In this document: piece by piece, positions 33,112 through 41,117 of the stretch
Position numbering within the stretch: the stretch's first letter is position 1
How the letters are laid out: every line of letters begins with the position of its first letter
Assembly: GCA_040219275.1 (NCBI GenBank)
Contig: JAVJSU010000007.1
Coordinates: 520,497 to 584,496 of the forward strand
DNA: 64,000 bases
Reading direction: 5' to 3'
DNA from: JAVJSU01 sp040219275
Lineage (GTDB): Bacteria; Chloroflexota; Anaerolineae; Aggregatilineales; Phototrophicaceae
Notes under the pieces: model-generated
Database searches by the model: none
What the model was told of the DNA's origin: nothing
What the model saw: only the letters and a program-made list of their open reading frames with translations
Program-made: the position numbers and the translations under genes

Positions 33112-35670
33112 ATGATTAGTCTCTACGACATACTCGAAGCCTCCAATGGTCAATTATTTGGTGAACCGGGCGCACAAATCTTCACCGATTTTTGTGTTGA
33201 TGCCACACAGGCAAAATCCGGCTCTTTGTTTCTTGCATTCCGCACAGATCGTGGTGATTCTCATCTCTATATCGGCGAGGCAATCGCCAATGGTGCATCC
33301 GGCGTAATTTGCACCAGCCCACCGGAGCAGGATACGTCCGGCGCGTCCGTTGTACTGGTACGCGATACGTTGAATGCGGTGCTGGCGTGGGCGCGTTATG
33401 TGCTGGGTAAAACAGGCACAAAAGTGATCGGTGTCACCGGCTCTATAGGCAAATCTGTAGCTGTGGATGCGATCAGCCGTGTGTTAGGGACGAGATATAG
33501 CGTTCATGCGGATATGATTGAGGAAAATGGGCGGCTGGGTCTGGTTCTGGCTCTGGCAGGGATTAAGCCGACGCATGATTTTGTGGTCGTTAAGTTGGCG
33601 ACGACGCATCCGGGTGAGATGGCGACGATGGTGAGCATCGCCCAACCGACTGTCGGGGTGTTGACACATCTCGGAGACATGAGTACCAACACCTTTGATA
33701 CAACCGACCTCATAATGAAGGAACAGGAAACATTGATCGACCAACTCACAGAAGATGGGTTGGCGATTTTAAATTTTGACGTTGAACGTGTCCGTGCATT
33801 GGCAAATCGCACCAAGGCGAAAGTTAGGTCAGTCGGTATTGGTGCAGGGGCGTTTGATGCCGACGTATACGCGTTTAACACCGTGATCGGGCTGGAAAAT
33901 ACTGGCTTTGATTTGCGGTGTGATGGTGAGCGTCATATTGCCCAGCGGATTCCGGTATTAGGGAAGCAACACATTTACAGCGTGCTCTCTGCATTAGCGG
34001 TGGGTATGCACTATGGGATCAGCGCGAAAGAGGGATTAAAAACACTCTCCACCCTGATGCCCTTACCGGGGCGCATGAACCCGCTGATTGGTAAAGCGGA
34101 TAGCCTAATTATCGACGATACCTATAACGCCAACACTGAATCGACCCTCTCCTCTATTGAGTGGCTAAAGTCAGTTAAAGCGCCACAGGGTCGGGTGGTG
34201 ATGGTACTCGGCGAATTAAGCGGTTCACAGGCGCGTAACCACATCGGCTATCGTGCGGTGGGGCAAGAGGCGGCGGATGTCGCTGATATTATTATCACAC
34301 AGGGTACGGAAGCCTCTCAGATTGCGCGTGCCGCACTTGATATGGGTATGGATCCCTATAATATTCGCACAACCTATAGCACGCATGATAGCGTTTCTTT
34401 ACTACTCAATCATTATAAACTGACGCAGGAAGATATTGTTCTGGTCAAGGGCAACGCAACTGCACGGATGGAGCAAGTTGTTCGGGCATTACTCCGCGAC
34501 GACACTGATGCACAACATCTGGTTCGTTATGAAAATGAATCAGCCGGAGCAATTGCCTTTGAGCCGGTGCGTCCAAGCTGGGTAGAGATTGATAATGATG
34601 CCTTAGCAGGTAACGTTGCTGAGCTGAAGGCGCTCGTCGGCAAAAAAGTCGAGCTGATGGCTGTCGTCAAATCTGACGCATATGGACATGGGGCAATCGC
34701 CACCAGCCAGACAGCCCTTTTAAACGGCGCGACTTATCTCGGCGTGTCTTCAATGGCGGAGGCGTTGCAATTGCGCGAAGCCAGCATTCATGCGCCCATT
34801 CTGGTGATGAACTATACGCCCGCCTATCTTGTGCGTCAGGCGTTGTTTGAAAATGTGACGCTCACGGTTTTTGATCTGGACATTGCGAAAGTTTATGATC
34901 GGGTGGCGCGTGAGGTGAGCGGTAAGCTCAAGGTACACGTCAAAATTGACACCGGCATGGGGCGATTTGGCGCGATGGCAGGCACGGCGGTTGGCTTGTT
35001 CCGCCATTTAATTGCGATGCCCAATCTCAACATTGAAGGGGTTTACACGCACTTTTCCACCGCAGATGAAGACCTTGCTTACACCAAACAACAAATAGAT
35101 ACCTTTCGTTCGGTTGTACGTCCATTACAGGCGACCACCGGACTAAAGTTTAAATATACGCATACTGCAAATAGTGCGGCGACAATCGCTACAAAAGATT
35201 CGCATTTTGATATGGTGCGAACCGGTTTAGCCATGTACGGTCTTCATCCCTCGGATACCGTGCAATTACCGGAGGGCTTTAAGCCGGTGATGACGTGGAA
35301 AACGACTATCGCACAGGTAAAAACCTTGCCATCAGATCATCCTGTAGGTTATGGCAATACCTATATCACGACTGATGAAGAACAGATCGCTGTGTTGCCT
35401 GTTGGTTTTAGTGATGGCTTCCGGCGTGGACCCGGTAATTGGGGCGAAGTGCTCGTGCATGGGGTGCGTGCGCCGATTCGCGGGCGGGTCAGCATGGAAA
35501 AAACCGTTATTAGCGTGGATCACATTCCCGGTGTCTCAACAGGGGACGAGGTGGTGCTGTTGGGTCGGCAAGGCGACGAAATCATTACTGCTGAAGAGGT
35601 TGCGGATCGCCTCGGCACGACCAACTATGAAGTGGTGACGAATATTTTGCCGCGTGTGCCAAGAGAATGA
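33112..35670 (+). CDS. MurF-Alr fusion: UDP-MurNAc-tripeptide--D-Ala-D-Ala ligase / alanine racemase, with unusual active-site residues
   Basis: 852 residues, a fusion of a MurF-type Mur ligase (~1-465) and a fold-type III alanine racemase (~485-850). MurF half: Walker A GVTGSIGKS (107-115), a carbamoyl-Lys candidate K203, DDTYNAN (335-341). However, the Mg-binding Glu expected before HPGEM is Lys161, and the conserved His-x-Glu loop is replaced by MSTN (190-193). Alr half: PLP Lys520 in AVVKSDAYGHG, KIDTGMGRFG (611-620), THFSTAD, HTANSAA, RTGLAMYG are all intact. However, the catalytic Tyr of the GYxDG motif is Phe766 (VGFSDGF), and the usual MDQ is MEK (795-797). The enzyme pair would make D-Ala and add D-Ala-D-Ala to the peptidoglycan precursor; given these changes, activity of either half is uncertain. 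Confidence 0.85.
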   Translation: MISLYDILEASNGQLFGEPGAQIFTDFCVDATQAKSGSLFLAFRTDRGDSHLYIGEAIANGASGVICTSPPEQDTSGASVVLVRDTLNAVLAWARYVLGKTGTKVIGVTGSIGKSVAVDAISRVLGTRYSVHADMIEENGRLGLVLALAGIKPTHDFVVVKLATTHPGEMATMVSIAQPTVGVLTHLGDMSTNTFDTTDLIMKEQETLIDQLTEDGLAILNFDVERVRALANRTKAKVRSVGIGAGAFDADVYAFNTVIGLENTGFDLRCDGERHIAQRIPVLGKQHIYSVLSALAVGMHYGISAKEGLKTLSTLMPLPGRMNPLIGKADSLIIDDTYNANTESTLSSIEWLKSVKAPQGRVVMVLGELSGSQARNHIGYRAVGQEAADVADIIITQGTEASQIARAALDMGMDPYNIRTTYSTHDSVSLLLNHYKLTQEDIVLVKGNATARMEQVVRALLRDDTDAQHLVRYENESAGAIAFEPVRPSWVEIDNDALAGNVAELKALVGKKVELMAVVKSDAYGHGAIATSQTALLNGATYLGVSSMAEALQLREASIHAPILVMNYTPAYLVRQALFENVTLTVFDLDIAKVYDRVAREVSGKLKVHVKIDTGMGRFGAMAGTAVGLFRHLIAMPNLNIEGVYTHFSTADEDLAYTKQQIDTFRSVVRPLQATTGLKFKYTHTANSAATIATKDSHFDMVRTGLAMYGLHPSDTVQLPEGFKPVMTWKTTIAQVKTLPSDHPVGYGNTYITTDEEQIAVLPVGFSDGFRRGPGNWGEVLVHGVRAPIRGRVSMEKTVISVDHIPGVSTGDEVVLLGRQGDEIITAEEVADRLGTTNYEVVTNILPRVPRE

Positions 35671-35708
35671 CAATTTAGGGTATTGGCAAAACCAATTAAA
35701 ACAAAACA

Positions 35709-35743
35709 AGAAAGACGCGAGAAACGGAGTCTCGCGTCTTTCT
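35709..35743. terminator. Strong hairpin after MurF-Alr
   Basis: A perfect 14-bp inverted repeat, AGAAAGACGCGAGA and TCTCGCGTCTTTCT, with a 7-nt loop, 38 bp past the stop at 35670. It stands between convergent genes (SCO1 ends at 35849) and could terminate both. The T-rich part lies inside the stem rather than after it. Confidence 0.7.
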
Positions 35744-35848
35744 GATTTAGGCTTTTCCAGATTAATAACGCTTCCGATTATCATTTCTCGTGCCGGAAAA
35801 GCGATAGCAACACTCTAAATAGCGGCGAAATTATTTTCTAGGATTGCC

Positions 35849-36541
35849 TTAACCGTTCAAGATCGTTTCGATGTCATTGGCGATTGTTCCCATGCTAATC
35901 GCAAATGAATAGCGTCTGATGAGCGCTCCGTTTTCGTCAATCAAGTAGCGAGAAATTGTGTGATCGACTGTGTAATTCCCGCTGGCATCCGCGGGCTGTG
36001 CTTCATAGGTCAGGTCAAAATCGCTGGCAATGCGTGAAAGTTCTGCATCATCGCCTACCAATCCCCTGATATATGGCTCGTAACGGGAAAGGTAATCACC
36101 AAGTGACTCCGCTGTATCCCGCGCAGGATCAACCGTAATAAACACAAATTCGACCTGTTCCGACAGTTCGCCGAGGCGATCATGGATGTTCTGAAAGTCA
36201 AGCATGGTTGGCGGACAAAAATCAGGGCAATGGGTATAGCCAAAATACACGAGCGCCAATTTGCCATTCAAATCCGTTAAGCTGATGGGGTCGCCCTCTG
36301 TGCCGGAGAATGTGAAGTTTTCCAGTGTACAGCCCGGCGCAAACGTCGCAATCCCACCATCGTCTAACGTCTTATCGACCTCCGCGCAGGGTTTTGTTTC
36401 GGCGGTAGTGTCTTCTGTTATGGGATTATCTTCATCTCTAGTTAGGATCGAGAATCCAATCCCAAGTATGCCAATGAAAATCGCGATCGCAAAAATCGCG
36501 AGTCCTGCACGCCGATAGGTCTCATTTGTGTTATGTTGCAT
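35849..36541 (-). CDS. SCO1/SenC/PrrC copper-delivery protein
   Basis: 230 residues. An N-terminal membrane anchor (AGLAIFAIAIFIGILGIGFSIL, ~12-33) is followed by a thioredoxin-like SCO domain. The copper site is complete: C105 and C109 in GYTHCPDFCPP, and H194 in YTVDHTISRYL. Family features FITVDPARDTAESLGDYLSRY are present. SCO1 proteins deliver copper to, or keep reduced the cysteines of, the CuA site of cytochrome c oxidase. GGAGG lies 4 nt before the ATG. It is cotranscribed with the double PCuAC gene 18 bp upstream, a recurring partner. No oxidase genes are in the window. Confidence 0.92.
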   Translation of the reverse strand: MQHNTNETYRRAGLAIFAIAIFIGILGIGFSILTRDEDNPITEDTTAETKPCAEVDKTLDDGGIATFAPGCTLENFTFSGTEGDPISLTDLNGKLALVYFGYTHCPDFCPPTMLDFQNIHDRLGELSEQVEFVFITVDPARDTAESLGDYLSRYEPYIRGLVGDDAELSRIASDFDLTYEAQPADASGNYTVDHTISRYLIDENGALIRRYSFAISMGTIANDIETILNG

Positions 36542-36559
36542 TTTGCCTCCAAATTGGGC

Positions 36560-37624
36560 TTATTCGTCGAGATTAAGTGATGCGGCATTTTCCAACACCG
36601 GCACACCAATCGTAATTTCTGTGCCATCATCAAAAATGAGCGTGACGCTGATTGCATCCACCACCGTTTCTGATGCGACAAGCTCACGTGTGAGCGCCAT
36701 CATCATAATATGATATCCGCCCTGTTCTAAGAGGACATTTCCGCCAGCGGGAATGATTAGTCCATTTTCCAGTTCGCGCATCCGCATCACGTCGTTTTCG
36801 AGCGAGGTTTCGTGGATTTGTGCTGTTTGTGTGACCGCGCTACGAATTTCAATTAAATTAAGGTTATTTTCGCCCAGATTAGTAATGGTCATATAGATGG
36901 CACTTGGCGGAATCGACATCGACATCTCATCCATACCGTCCATACCGGCTTCTTCGGTGGCTTCCATATTGCCCATGTCCATACCAGCGTGTTCTTCTGT
37001 GGCGGGCATGTCACCGATCAAGGTCGCGCGCGCCCATGCGCCTGAGATGATAATGGTGTCGTTGATGGTTGGCGCTCCTTCAAGAACAGGCGCGGCGGTG
37101 ACTATTGAAAATGTGGTTTCGGTGGTGACGGAGATGAAATTTAGCGTGAGGGGCAGGGCATCGCCGGGGAGGAGTTCGCGGGTGAGTTCGATGAGCATGA
37201 TGTGTAATCCACCCTGTTCCAGCCGGACTTGTTCGCCTTCTAAGATGGTAATTCCGCCTTCGATTTCACGCATTTGCATCACCTCATTTTCGATGGTGGT
37301 TTCGTGAAGTTGAGTGGTTGCAAACGGTGTGTCGACGCTTACAAGGCGTACAACCTCGTTTGTCGGATTGATGATGGTCATATAAATGGCGCTCGGCGGG
37401 ATAGCCATTTGCATATCATCCATGCCAGCCATATCCATATCGGCTTCTTGCGTTGCGTCCATATTCATGCCGTCCATCGACTCATCAGCCGACTCGAAGG
37501 TAGTGGGACGCGCCCAGATATTGGTGATGTAAAGTTCAGGTGTAGATTGAGCGTAAAGAGGTTGCAGAAAATTGCTTGCTGATAACCAAAAAAGTACCAG
37601 TATTGCCAATGCCACTTTTCTCAT
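36560..37624 (-). CDS. Periplasmic copper chaperone with two PCuAC domains and Met-rich inserts
   Basis: 354 residues from the ATG at 37624 (GAGAGG just upstream; signal peptide ending near LYAQ follows). Two complete PCuAC domains stand in tandem. Each carries the H-x(n)-M...H-x-M copper(I) site: LHETTIENEVMQMREI with GGLHIMLIEL, and IHETSLENDVMRMREL with GGYHIMMMAL. Each is interrupted near its start by a Met/Asp-rich insert (MDGMNMDATQEADMDMAGMD; MDMGNMEATEEAGMDGMDEM) that could bind extra copper. PCuAC proteins load copper into CuA via SCO1, encoded next. Single-domain versions are usual; the duplication with twin inserts is unusual. Confidence 0.9.
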   Translation of the reverse strand: MRKVALAILVLFWLSASNFLQPLYAQSTPELYITNIWARPTTFESADESMDGMNMDATQEADMDMAGMDDMQMAIPPSAIYMTIINPTNEVVRLVSVDTPFATTQLHETTIENEVMQMREIEGGITILEGEQVRLEQGGLHIMLIELTRELLPGDALPLTLNFISVTTETTFSIVTAAPVLEGAPTINDTIIISGAWARATLIGDMPATEEHAGMDMGNMEATEEAGMDGMDEMSMSIPPSAIYMTITNLGENNLNLIEIRSAVTQTAQIHETSLENDVMRMRELENGLIIPAGGNVLLEQGGYHIMMMALTRELVASETVVDAISVTLIFDDGTEITIGVPVLENAASLNLDE

Positions 37625-37716
37625 AGTGCCTCTCAGTATGCTATAAATCAATCGTGAAAATTATAACAAACTTTATTATGGATGCTAGTGGGTTTTGCAG
37701 ATCAGGGTGCTTGGTG

Positions 37717-37725
37717 TGGTATAAT
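37717..37725 (+). promoter_or_regulatory. Extended -10 promoter of the conserved hypothetical gene
   Basis: TGGTATAAT ends 60 bp before the ATG at 37786. A TTGCAG (37695-37700) lies 19 bp upstream of the TATAAT hexamer. Confidence 0.5.
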
Positions 37726-37785
37726 TCGCGGGCATTAAGCCTCATCACACGGGTTGTGATAATCACTGAAACGGGAGTATACACC

Positions 37786-38199
37786 ATGCGTAATTTTCAA
37801 ACGCTGGATAAAGTCGTCGTCGATTCTGATACCGGAATAATCTATCTATCAACTGCATCAGATACAGAAACCGGCGCACCAAAAGTCTCAATGCGGCGCG
37901 AAGGTGGCTATGTGGCGATTTCTGCCAGTTATGGTCCGTTGGAGATCGCGTTACGCCCGCGCTTCACGGAAGTTGCCCGCACATTAAGCCGCTTGCGTCC
38001 GGTGGCAGGTTTACAGACGACACGGCAGGTTGGCACAGGTCAGGCTTATGTGGCGTTTGGTTTGCAAAATGATGGTGTGCTGGTGATGCGCCCGACGATT
38101 GTAGGCGATGCGACGGGTTTGATCTCGTTTAACCTCTTACTGACGGATGAAGTGCGGCAGGTTGTGTTCGATTGGCTACCCGCCGAAGATGTGGAATAG
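37786..38199 (+). CDS. Conserved hypothetical protein
   Basis: 137 residues from the ATG at 37786, preceded by CGGGAG at ~8 nt; the open frame upstream has no such site. The protein is soluble and beta-rich (TLDKVVVDSDTGIIYLST, GGYVAISASYGPLEIALRPRFTEVARTLSRLRPV, GQAYVAFGLQNDGVLVMRPTIV, GLISFNLLLTDEVRQVVFDWLP). No motif or family is recognised. It is transcribed just ahead of the glycine riboswitch, but the riboswitch has its own promoter, so a link with glycine metabolism is not implied. Confidence 0.6.
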   Translation: MRNFQTLDKVVVDSDTGIIYLSTASDTETGAPKVSMRREGGYVAISASYGPLEIALRPRFTEVARTLSRLRPVAGLQTTRQVGTGQAYVAFGLQNDGVLVMRPTIVGDATGLISFNLLLTDEVRQVVFDWLPAEDVE

Positions 38200-38210
38200 A
38201 TGACTTTCTC

Positions 38211-38239
38211 TTGCGGGATAGCGTCGACCCCGTTACAAT
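38211..38239 (+). promoter_or_regulatory. Promoter of the gcv operon
   Basis: TTGCGG (38211-38216), a 17-bp spacer and TACAAT (38234-38239). The predicted start near 38246 lies 14 nt before the first base of the glycine riboswitch, which fits an mRNA leader starting with the aptamer. Confidence 0.55.
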
Positions 38240-38259
38240 GATGCGCGATCAATTTGATG

Positions 38260-38369
38260 AACCTGTGGAGAGAGTGTCTGTTGTGTAAAACAGACCGCCG
38301 AAGGTGCAAATGCTAGCGGGGTAGGTTGCCCTGCGGTGTGAAACTCTCAGGCGAAAGGATTTACAGGTT
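38260..38369 (+). promoter_or_regulatory. Glycine riboswitch aptamer (gcvT element)
   Basis: The conserved core is unmistakable: GGAGAG, then GACCGCCGAAGGTGCAA, and AAACTCTCAGGCGAAAGGAT. The closing helix P1 is AACCTGT (38260-38266) with ACAGGTT (38363-38369). GAGAG pairs with CTCTC. Only one full aptamer is present. The ~35 nt after it (to 38400, including TGGTA...TACCA) could be the short accessory helix seen after single-aptamer glycine riboswitches. A terminator follows at 38405-38440 and gcvH at 38487, so this is expected to turn on the glycine cleavage genes when glycine is abundant. Confidence 0.95.
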
Positions 38370-38404
38370 TTATCCATCTGGAAGTGGTAATGTGCTACCA
38401 ACAG

Positions 38405-38440
38405 GCGGACAGTGTACACTATATGCTGTTCGCTTTTTTA
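38405..38440 (+). terminator. Expression-platform terminator of the glycine riboswitch
   Basis: GCGGACAG (38405-38412) and CTGTTCGC (38426-38433) form an 8-bp stem with one G-U pair, followed by seven T residues. It sits between the aptamer and gcvH, so glycine binding should prevent its formation. Confidence 0.85.
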
Positions 38441-38486
38441 TTTCATTTACACTTCGATCTTTCCAGTTTTAAGGAGAAAACCCCGT

Positions 38487-38879
38487 ATGGCAGATTTTAA
38501 ATTTCCTGAAGACCTGAAATATGCTGAATCCGACGAATGGGTGCGTATTGAGGGCGATACGGCGACGCTTGGCATCTCTGATTTTGCACAGGATGCACTG
38601 AACGATATTGTTTATGTGGAATTGCCGGAAGTTGGCGCAACCTTCGCTAAGGGCGAGTCCTTCGGCAGTGTGGAATCCGTCAAGGCGGCTTCTGATGTGT
38701 ATACACACGTTGCAGGTGAAGTTATTGCAGTCAACAACGCGCTGGAAGATGAGCCGGAAATCATTAACTCCGATCCTTATGGCGACGGCTGGATCATCAA
38801 ACTCAAACTGACGGGCGATCCTGATACCAGTAATTTGATGGATTCCGCCGGTTATGCCGCTTTTTGCGAAGATCGTTAA
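38487..38879 (+). CDS. gcvH: Glycine cleavage system H protein
   Basis: 130 residues from the ATG at 38487; AAGGAG lies ~10 nt upstream. The lipoylated carrier shuttles the aminomethyl group between the P and T proteins. The lipoylation site is K66 in SVESVKAASD, and the family pattern YAESDEWVRIEGDTATLGISDFAQ...LGDIVYVELP-type is clear. It is the first gene behind the glycine riboswitch. It is followed by a MOSC gene and the two P-protein subunits, while no T protein is in the window. Confidence 0.97.
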   Translation: MADFKFPEDLKYAESDEWVRIEGDTATLGISDFAQDALNDIVYVELPEVGATFAKGESFGSVESVKAASDVYTHVAGEVIAVNNALEDEPEIINSDPYGDGWIIKLKLTGDPDTSNLMDSAGYAAFCEDR

Positions 38880-38909
38880 GCAGTAATCAGTTTTCAGTAT
38901 GCACAATTG

Positions 38910-38945
38910 TGTTATCGCAGATGGTCGAACCCGTCTGCGATAACA
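38910..38945. repeat. Perfect inverted repeat between gcvH and the MOSC gene
   Basis: TGTTATCGCAGA and TCTGCGATAACA, 12-bp perfect arms with a 12-nt loop. There is no T-run after it, so if it acts on RNA it may be a stability or processing hairpin that sets different levels for gcvH and the genes downstream. Confidence 0.7.
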
Positions 38946-38992
38946 TCACTCTAATTTACGGATTCCCGAATTGAGTTTTACAGGACAAAGCT

Positions 38993-39673
38993 ATGGCGCA
39001 AATTGTCTCCATACAGGTAGGGTTGCCGCAGACACACGGAAGCGACGATGCGGAAAATCCGATGGAGCGCACATGGACATCTTCTATCTTTAAATATCCG
39101 GTAGAAGGTGCGGTCTGGATGGGGAAAATCAATATCGACGGCGATAAGCAATCTGATTTGCGCGTTCACGGTGGCGAAGACAAAGCTGTGATGGTTTACG
39201 CGTTGGAACATTACGATTATTGGCGCAACATTTTGCCGGAAATTGAGTGGGTAAATGGTGGCTTCGGCGAAAACCTGACCGTTGATGGTTTGAACGAGGA
39301 AACCGTCTGCATCGGTGATGTCTATGCCATCGGTGAGGCGCTGGTCGAAGTAACGCAAGCCCGCGAACCCTGCTGGAAATTAGCCCGTCGCTGGTTGCTC
39401 AAGGATTTGACCGCGCTTGTGGATGAAAATGGTTATTCCGGCTGGTATGTTCGCGTTCTCAAAGAAGGCGAAATCAAGGCGGGCATGGAAATGGTTTTAG
39501 AAAAACGCCCACATCCCGACTGGACGATTGCTTATGCCAAAGAGGTGATGCACCGCTCCGGTAAAGACCCTGAATTTGCGGCTGTTTACGGCAGAGAACT
39601 CGCCGCGTTGCCCGCGCTGGCGGAAAGCTGGCGTACATGGTTGCTGAAAAAAGCGGCGAAAGCTGATGAATAA
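38993..39673 (+). CDS. MOSC-domain protein, YiiM-like
   Basis: 226 residues. The MOSC domain (~1-160) has the YiiM-type signature: VWMGKINIDGDKQSDLRVHGGEDKAVMVY, GGFGENLTVDGL, IGDVYAIGEALVEVTQAREPCWKL (conserved Cys). A C-terminal helical 3-alpha part follows (~165-226). MOSC proteins carry sulfur or molybdenum cofactor for reductases; YiiM-like members reduce N-hydroxylated compounds. The gene lies inside the gcv operon, 113 bp after gcvH and 106 bp before gcvPA, in the same direction, so it is likely under the same riboswitch. Why it is there is not known. Confidence 0.85.
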   Translation: MAQIVSIQVGLPQTHGSDDAENPMERTWTSSIFKYPVEGAVWMGKINIDGDKQSDLRVHGGEDKAVMVYALEHYDYWRNILPEIEWVNGGFGENLTVDGLNEETVCIGDVYAIGEALVEVTQAREPCWKLARRWLLKDLTALVDENGYSGWYVRVLKEGEIKAGMEMVLEKRPHPDWTIAYAKEVMHRSGKDPEFAAVYGRELAALPALAESWRTWLLKKAAKADE

Positions 39674-39779
39674 GCGTCAATTTTAGATCCATGATTGGTA
39701 ACAATTCACAGGTGTATCTGTGCGACTATGCCGGATGCCCTGTGGTTTCTTTATAGTATTGTGAGGTAGCGAAGCGAAC

Positions 39780-41117
39780 ATGAGTTACATACCCCATACA
39801 GAGGTCGAACGTCAGCAGATGCTTTCTGCGATTGGCGTGACGACGATTGAAGACCTATTTGAAGCAGTTCCCGCCAGTCATCGCTTTCCGAAATTAGACT
39901 TGCCCACGCCGATGAGCGAGATGGAAGTCATCGCGGAGATGCAGTCCCTTGCGGAAGCCAACGAACACGCCGGAGATTTTGCGCTGTTTCGTGGTGCGGG
40001 CGCGTATCATCATTTTACGCCCTCGGCAGTCAATCATATTTTGTTACGTGGTGAATTCTACACCGCGTACACGCCCTATCAGCCGGAGATGAGTCAGGGG
40101 ACGTTGCAATCCATCTTTGAGTATCAGAGCATGATGTGTGCGCTGACGGGGATGGATGCCGCGAACGCCAGCCACTATGACGGCGCGACCAGCCTTGCGG
40201 AAGCGGTGACGGTTGCCGTGGATGTGGGACGAAATAAGCGCAAGAAAGTGGTTTTAAGCGCGGGTATTCATCCGCAATATCGTGAAGTCGTGCGGACGTA
40301 TAATCAAGGGCGTGACTTGCAAATTGTCGGTGACGAAGGCGCTAACAGCATCAGCGAACTAGAAGCACTCATCGACGATGACACCGCGATGGTTGCCATA
40401 TCGTATCCCAATTTCTTTGGTCAGATTGAAGATTTCAAAAGCCTTGCGGATAAAATCCATGCCGTTGGCGGGTTATTCGTGATGGTCGTCAATCCGTTGA
40501 TGCTTGGTTTGTTCAAGAGTCCCGGTGAACTTGGCGCGGATATTGTTGTCGGGGAAGGGCAACCGCTCGGTGTACCATTGAGTTACGGCGGTCCGTATCT
40601 GGGATTTTTCGCCACCAAAGAGAAACACGTTCGCAAAATTGCCGGACGCATCATCGGCGAAACGCTCGACATGGATGGTCGCCGTGCCTATGTGATGACT
40701 CTGCGCCCGCGTGAGCAAGACATTCGCCGCGAAAAAGCATCCAGCAACATTTGCACCAATCAAGGCTTGATGGCACTTGCCGCCTCCGTTTATCTGGCGT
40801 TGATGGGCAAGACCGGAATGCGAAAAGTGGCTGAACTCAACTATCACAAGTCGCACTACGCCGCCGACCAAATTGACGCGCTGAGTGGCTTTAATGTGGT
40901 GCGGGATTTGCCATTCTTCAACGAATTTATGGTCAAAACGCCTGTTTCAGTCGAAGCCGTCAACCAAAAATTGATTGAAGCGGGCATTATTGGCGGTTAT
41001 GATCTCGGTCAGGATTACGCCCACTTGAAAGATCACATGCTGTTGTGTGTGACGGAAATGAACAGCAAGGCAGAAATCGACGCACTGGTAGACGTATTGC
41101 GAGAGGTGAAGGCGTAA
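39780..41117 (+). CDS. gcvPA: Glycine dehydrogenase (decarboxylating) subunit 1
   Basis: 445 residues, the N-terminal half of the two-subunit P protein. Family signatures: YIPHTEVERQQMLSAIG, FRGAGAYHHFTPSAVNHI, AYTPYQPEMSQGTLQSIFEYQSMMCALTGMDAANASHYDGATSLAEA, LGVPLSYGGPYLGFFATKEKHVRKIAGRI. It forms the PLP-dependent decarboxylase of the glycine cleavage complex with the next gene product. Its stop overlaps the start of gcvPB by one base (TAATG). Confidence 0.97.
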   Translation: MSYIPHTEVERQQMLSAIGVTTIEDLFEAVPASHRFPKLDLPTPMSEMEVIAEMQSLAEANEHAGDFALFRGAGAYHHFTPSAVNHILLRGEFYTAYTPYQPEMSQGTLQSIFEYQSMMCALTGMDAANASHYDGATSLAEAVTVAVDVGRNKRKKVVLSAGIHPQYREVVRTYNQGRDLQIVGDEGANSISELEALIDDDTAMVAISYPNFFGQIEDFKSLADKIHAVGGLFVMVVNPLMLGLFKSPGELGADIVVGEGQPLGVPLSYGGPYLGFFATKEKHVRKIAGRIIGETLDMDGRRAYVMTLRPREQDIRREKASSNICTNQGLMALAASVYLALMGKTGMRKVAELNYHKSHYAADQIDALSGFNVVRDLPFFNEFMVKTPVSVEAVNQKLIEAGIIGGYDLGQDYAHLKDHMLLCVTEMNSKAEIDALVDVLREVKA

